DNA of 64,000 nt from Hexactinellida sp. DTS-2022 (lineage: Eukaryota > Porifera > Hexactinellida), in NCBI GenBank assembly GCA_028753945.1, contig JAPNXP010000017.1, positions 2,294,001 to 2,358,000 on the forward strand. Direction: 5' to 3'. The position numbers and the translations under genes are program-made. Shown piece by piece: positions 60,040 to 64,000 of this stretch. Position 1 is the stretch's first letter. Every line of letters begins with the position of its first letter. The notes under the pieces are model-generated. The model worked only from the letters and a program-made list of their open reading frames with translations. It did not search any database and was not told where the DNA came from.

Positions 60040-60755
60040 CACCTCTATGCCACTGATTAATATTGCCATTATATACTGTCTGGCTTTTGATACTGTGTTA
60101 ATGTGTTTGGATTAGTTTAGTGTTAGTTTAAATTGGGATTAATTTAGAAGTTGCATATGCCTGAATTGTATGATATAATTTCTTACTTTAGTTATGATGG
60201 TTGAAATGTTTATTAAATGTGTGGAAAATACGCTTAATTCATAATGTAAGCAACAACAAATGAAATATCTGCAAACAACTAATTTGTTGTTATTGTTGCT
60301 GTTGTTGTTATATTTTTAATCCTAACAGAGTGATCTGCACTGGATGTCGCCATTTACGAATTGCTACAAAAGTTTAGTGTACGTGTATCTTTTCTAATTA
60401 TTGGATTTTCAAATTGTTTACTTGTGTCCACTACATTTCGTCTTTCTAGAATATTACCCCTTGACCACTGTACACATGTATTTTACAGTTCGTTATAACG
60501 GGAGTTGACTGTATATACTATATATGGAGATATCTAGTTATATATATTTGCTGTATCTGAAGGTTAATTAATTCATAATATCAAGTGATAAGTTGCTCTC
60601 ATTTGTAACTTCGTTGAATATTATCAGAAGGAAAAACAAGAATATTATTGCAATGGTAGTACAAGCGTGAAGTGACGATCGATTTACAAAGCCATTTGAC
60701 AGAAATATTTATCTGAGAGTGGTAGAAATGGGATTTGAGGGCCTCCAGGTCACAA
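60040..60755. other. Duplicated 3' flank of plus LRR gene 3
   Basis: ATTAAA at 60212-60217, (TTG)n at about 60282-60310 and a GTTATAACGGGAGTTGACTG end near 60493, in the same order as in the neighbouring units. No gene seen. Confidence 0.6.
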
Positions 60756-60930
60756 TTATTTCCAGGAGGGGGGGGGCATACCTGCCCCCATAGGTGTATT
60801 GGGCTTTGCCCTCCCTGAACGCTATTTGGTCAAAAGTCCCGAGGTTGGGAGTCTGCTAGATTTCATCCGAGTGAGTACACAGAAATACCTATGTGGGCGC
60901 CACTGATTGTTTACTTCGGGGACATCTTGA
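60756..60930. mobile_element. ~175-bp insertion defined by paralogous empty sites
   Basis: Neighbouring units read GGTCACAAAGTACATAGG without interruption (57999 and 63590 regions). Here GC-richer DNA with a G9-10 run and GCCTGCCCCCATAGGTG-like sequence separates the two halves. No terminal inverted repeat was found; type unknown. Confidence 0.55.
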
Positions 60931-60990
60931 AAAGTACATAGGACAGTGCATAAGTAAATAGGGAATTGCATTGTATTTCCCTCATAACTT

Positions 60991-61099
60991 ATGCTGTGTC
61001 TATTAATGGAACAATATCACATTACAGATACACACAAACCTAATAGACACATAATATACAGCATAGTATAAATATTTGTATACAGTTGATTTATATAAA
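60991..61099 (+). promoter_or_regulatory. Conserved inverted repeat and TATA box, plus LRR gene 4
   Basis: ATGCTGTGTCTATTA (60991) pairs with TAATAGACACATAATATACAGCAT, split over 61041-61064. TATATAAA at 61092-61099 is 41 bp before the ATG. Confidence 0.6.
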
Positions 61100-61132
61100 T
61101 TTGTTTGTAGCTAAGTGATATTTTGAAGTAAG

Positions 61133-62902
61133 ATGCATTTGGTCAAGAGTTTGTTGTTGTTTGTTTATATATTGTTTATTTACAAGTGTGTTGTTTACGC
61201 TACATGTCGGATGGATTGCTCAGTGGAGTCCTATCGTCCTTTGGAGCCATACTGCTACCTGAATGATGATGGGAATAATTATATTTGTGACATTGCAGTA
61301 AGAACCTCACAACTGAATGGGTTGAATATCAGTAACTGGAATATAGTAAGGCTAGCTATTAATGTCACCAATATTGTCACTAGGATTCGTGTAGATTCTG
61401 ATTTAGATGAGTATAAGCTAGAAGTTAGTGCTTTCCGTGTGTTCCCTCAAATAACAAGACTTGAAATAAAATACAATTGGAATGTGATAATAGTTTCATC
61501 TGCAATAGTTTACTCTATCCCGAATTTGAAATACCTCCATTTACAAAACGTAGCTTTCCATTACTTCCCTTCGTTCTCACATCTAAACCCACACCTCACA
61601 TATGTTGTCATTTCCGATTACAGAGTTCTCTCAGGCTCAAGGAAACTAAGGAGTTATCATGTTAGTGGATTATCTAAGCTGGAATATCTCAATCTAGACC
61701 CTCTGGATACAACAACCGTTACACACAATGCATTCTCAGGTCTCACTGCACTCACTATATTAGAGATTCATATACTGCGACTAACAAACCCGGTTAGGAT
61801 ACTCTCTCCCCTTGTGAGACTGAAAGTATTACGAATAATAAACTGCGAATTAACCAGCATAGAATTCCTAAAGGAAACTCCCTCGTTGTATCAGCTGACT
61901 ATTCTTATCTTTCAGGATAACAAAATACGTTCATTTTCTGATGATGCATTCACAAACTACACAGAACTGAAGACTTTGGGGCTACAATTAAACCGTATTT
62001 CTGTTATTAAAAGATCTAACTTCACTCAATTGGGAAGCGTAGAGTATTTGCGTTTGAATGACAATCAGATAAAATCAGTACCACTTGACACCTTTAAGGA
62101 TATGCCACTTCTCATAGGTATTTATTTACAGGCCAATCTTATCACTACTCTATCCAGTCGAGTATTCGAACATCTGTCTGGGATTAGACTTATTTACTTA
62201 TACGGCAACAGGTTCCATTGTGACTGCGCCATACAATGGATGTCTGTTGCAAGGTATAAACACAGAATAGATATCTCCTCTTCCAGATGCCAGTCTCCCC
62301 CAGAGCTCAAAGAGAGACCTACCACGGACCCAGCTCTATACACCAATTGCACCAGAGATCTGTCCATTGACTGCTATAACAGAACTGCGCAGTGTCCGAG
62401 AGGGTCCTACTGTCGGGACACAGCTGACAGCCATACGTGCTTCTGCGAGGGAGAGGGAGTAGTATTCTCCCGCTCTCTGGGAAGATGCGTTAACTACGAT
62501 AAACTCATTCTAGCAACACACGGACAGTTCATAACCGACACTAAAGGTCATGCCACCTTTGTGCCACAAACCTCACCAACATGTCCGATCGTCCCAACTA
62601 CCACGACACAAACCTGTCCCATTTGTCCAACTACCACGACACAAACTTGTCCCATTTGTCAAACCACTCCGACACAAACTTGTCCCATTTGTCCAACTAC
62701 CACGACACAAACTTGTCCCATTTGCCCAACTACCACGACACAAACTTGTCCCATTTGTCCAACCACTCCGACACAAACCTGTCCCATTTGTCCAACTACC
62801 ACGACACAAACCTGTCCCATTTGTCCAACTACCACGACACAAACCTCCCCTATTGCTCCAACCACTGTGACATCAGAACCACCCGAGACGGTCGACTCCT
62901 AA
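61133..62902 (+). CDS. Secreted LRR-EGF protein with expanded Thr/Cys/Pro tail (plus cluster, gene 4)
   Basis: Intronless, 589 residues. Signal peptide 1-23, cysteine N-cap 25-52, LRRs about 70-358, LRRCT 361-413 (HCDCAIQWMSV), and EGF-like module 414-452 with spacing C-x5-C-x5-C-x8-C-x-C-x12-C. The tail (483-581) has nine 11-residue units of the TCPICPTTTTQ type, against three in genes 2 and 3; it then ends EPPETVDS. Most units carry a CPIC pair, so the tail could cross-link or bind metal, and the threonines could be O-glycosylated (inference). No membrane anchor. The LRRCT/EGF part is nearly identical to gene 3, but LATHGQ after the EGF module matches gene 2. ATTAAA lies 173 bp after the stop. 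Confidence 0.88.
   Translation: MHLVKSLLLFVYILFIYKCVVYATCRMDCSVESYRPLEPYCYLNDDGNNYICDIAVRTSQLNGLNISNWNIVRLAINVTNIVTRIRVDSDLDEYKLEVSAFRVFPQITRLEIKYNWNVIIVSSAIVYSIPNLKYLHLQNVAFHYFPSFSHLNPHLTYVVISDYRVLSGSRKLRSYHVSGLSKLEYLNLDPLDTTTVTHNAFSGLTALTILEIHILRLTNPVRILSPLVRLKVLRIINCELTSIEFLKETPSLYQLTILIFQDNKIRSFSDDAFTNYTELKTLGLQLNRISVIKRSNFTQLGSVEYLRLNDNQIKSVPLDTFKDMPLLIGIYLQANLITTLSSRVFEHLSGIRLIYLYGNRFHCDCAIQWMSVARYKHRIDISSSRCQSPPELKERPTTDPALYTNCTRDLSIDCYNRTAQCPRGSYCRDTADSHTCFCEGEGVVFSRSLGRCVNYDKLILATHGQFITDTKGHATFVPQTSPTCPIVPTTTTQTCPICPTTTTQTCPICQTTPTQTCPICPTTTTQTCPICPTTTTQTCPICPTTPTQTCPICPTTTTQTCPICPTTTTQTSPIAPTTVTSEPPETVDS
62579..62875 (+). repeat. 33-bp coding minisatellite, nine units, in LRR gene 4
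   Basis: Units are of the form TGTCCCATTTGTCCAAC plus TACCACGACACAAAC. Each encodes one TCPICPTTTTQ. Some units carry ACTCCG for ACCACG, giving TTPTQ, arranged every third unit. Confidence 0.95.
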
Positions 62903-63661
62903 CACCTCTATTCCACTGATTAATATTGCCATTATATACTGTCTGGCTTTTGATACTGTGTTAATGTGTTTGGATTAGTTTAGTGTTAGTTTAAATAGGG
63001 ACTAATTTAGAAGTTGTATATGCCTGAATTGTGTGATATAATTTATTTCTTTAGTTATGATGGTGGAAATGTTTATTAAATGAGTGGAAAATATGCTTAA
63101 TTCATAATGTAAACAACAAAAATTGAAATATCTGCAAACAACTAATTTGTTGTTATTGTTGTTGTTGTTGTTGTATTTTTAATCCTAACAGAGTGATCTG
63201 CTCTGGATGTCGCCATTTACGAATTGCTACAAAAGTTCAGTGTAAGTAGTATATTGTCTCTAATTATTGGTTTTCAAATTGTTTATATGTGTCCACTACA
63301 TTTCGCCCTTCTAGAATATTACCCCTTAACCAATGTACACATGTATTTTATAGTTCGTTATAACGGGAGTTGACTGTATATATGTAGATAGCTAGTTATA
63401 TAAATGTGCTGTAACTGATGGTTAATTCATAATATCAAGTGATAAGTTGCTCTCATTTGTAACTTCGTTGAATATTTCAGAGGAAAGACAAGAATATTAT
63501 TGCAATGGTAGTACAAGCGTGAAGTGACGATCGATTTACAAACAGAAATATTTATCTGAGAGTGGTAGAAATGGGATTTGAGGGCCTCCAGGTCACAAAG
63601 TACATAGGACAGTGCATAAGTATACGTATAGGGAATTGTATTGTATTTCCCTCATATCTTA
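62903..63661. other. Duplicated 3' flank of plus LRR gene 4
   Basis: ATTAAA (63075-63080), (TTG)n near 63150-63173 and a pogo-type end near 63358, in the same order as in the other units, without the insertions seen in units 2-3 and 3-4. No gene seen. Confidence 0.6.
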
Positions 63662-63775
63662 ATGCTGTGTCTATTAATGGAACAATATCACATTACAGAT
63701 ACACACAAGTATAATAGACACATACTATACAGCATATTAGTATAAATGATTGTATACACAGTTGATTTATATAAA
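63662..63775 (+). promoter_or_regulatory. Conserved inverted repeat and TATA box, plus LRR gene 5
   Basis: ATGCTGTGTCTATTA pairs with TAATAGACACATACTATACAGCAT, split over 63712-63735. TATATAAA at 63768-63775 is 41 bp before the ATG. Confidence 0.6.
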
Positions 63776-63808
63776 TTTGTTTGTAGCTAAGTGGTATTTT
63801 GAAGTAAG

Positions 63809-64000
63809 ATGCATTTGGTTAAGAGTTTGTTGTTGTTTGTTTGTTTGTTGTTCATTTACATGTGTGTTACTGATGCTACATGTCGGATGGATTGCTCTGT
63901 GGAGTCCTATCGTCCTTTGGAGCCATACTGCTACCTGAATGATGATGGGAATTCTGAGTCTTGTATCTTTGTTGTAAAAACCTCACAACTGAATGGGTTG
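63809..64000 (+). CDS. Secreted LRR-EGF protein, plus cluster gene 5 (N-terminus only, cut by window end)
   Basis: Open from ATG at 63809 to the window edge, 64 codons. It encodes a signal peptide (MHLVKSLLLFVCLLFIYMC) and the cysteine N-cap (CRMDCSVESYRPLEPYC), then stops at TSQLNGL. The segment CVTDATCRMDC through DGNSESCIFVV is the same as in the frameshifted gene 3, while the MHLVK start is shared with gene 4. Its promoter block matches the others. It shows that the cluster continues beyond the window. Confidence 0.85.
   Translation, partial: MHLVKSLLLFVCLLFIYMCVTDATCRMDCSVESYRPLEPYCYLNDDGNSESCIFVVKTSQLNGL

Noticed and set aside
62573..62842. Other-frame repeat peptides in the tail of LRR gene 4
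   Set aside because: The 33-bp unit keeps several frames open; only the frame continuous with the LRR protein is supported.
31855..64000. Direct homology to lamprey variable lymphocyte receptors
   Set aside because: Only the general LRR plus Thr-rich stalk outline is shared; an EGF module is present, there are complete germline genes and no donor LRR cassettes, so convergence at most.

Overview
The window looks like nuclear DNA of an invertebrate animal. It is strongly AT-rich, genes are spliced with GT-AG introns, miniature inverted-repeat elements and (CAA)n/(TTG)n tracts are everywhere, and it encodes metazoan-type proteins: an exostosin-1 heparan sulfate polymerase, an RRM protein with a Gly/Tyr tail, a CD225/dispanin membrane protein and secreted leucine-rich-repeat proteins. 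I cannot name the phylum from the sequence. No bacterial, viral or organellar genes, tRNA, rRNA or CRISPR arrays were seen.

Layout. Positions 1-31198 are one uninterrupted satellite array of about 175 monomers of 174-178 bp, with higher-order duplications and a near-perfect hairpin in most monomers; its left end lies outside the window. 31.2-41.7 kb holds three tandem minus-strand genes for secreted LRR-EGF proteins with Thr/Cys/Pro-rich tails. They sit in duplicated blocks that also carry a (GCCTAT)n microsatellite, a second small satellite island (38246-39081) and inserted elements. 42.0-45.0 kb is a three-exon EXT1 gene (minus). 45.2-47.9 kb is a five-exon RRM gene (minus) with fold-back elements in its introns. 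48.5-49.1 kb is a dispanin-like gene (plus). 50.5-52.8 kb holds two divergently arranged, unrecognised four-pass membrane proteins. 53.6-64.0 kb is a second cluster of the LRR-EGF family on the plus strand: three intact genes, one with a frameshift, and one cut off by the window end.

The two LRR clusters face opposite ways and flank the unrelated single-copy genes. Both subfamilies have the same intronless architecture: signal peptide, cysteine-rich N-cap, LRRs, LRRCT, one six-cysteine EGF-like module, then a tandemly repeated Thr-Cys-Pro tail whose length varies from copy to copy. No membrane anchor is visible, so the products are probably secreted. Each subfamily has its own conserved promoter block containing an inverted repeat. 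A lineage-specific, rapidly changing family of secreted recognition, adhesion or matrix proteins is the most interesting candidate system here; its function is not known from the sequence.
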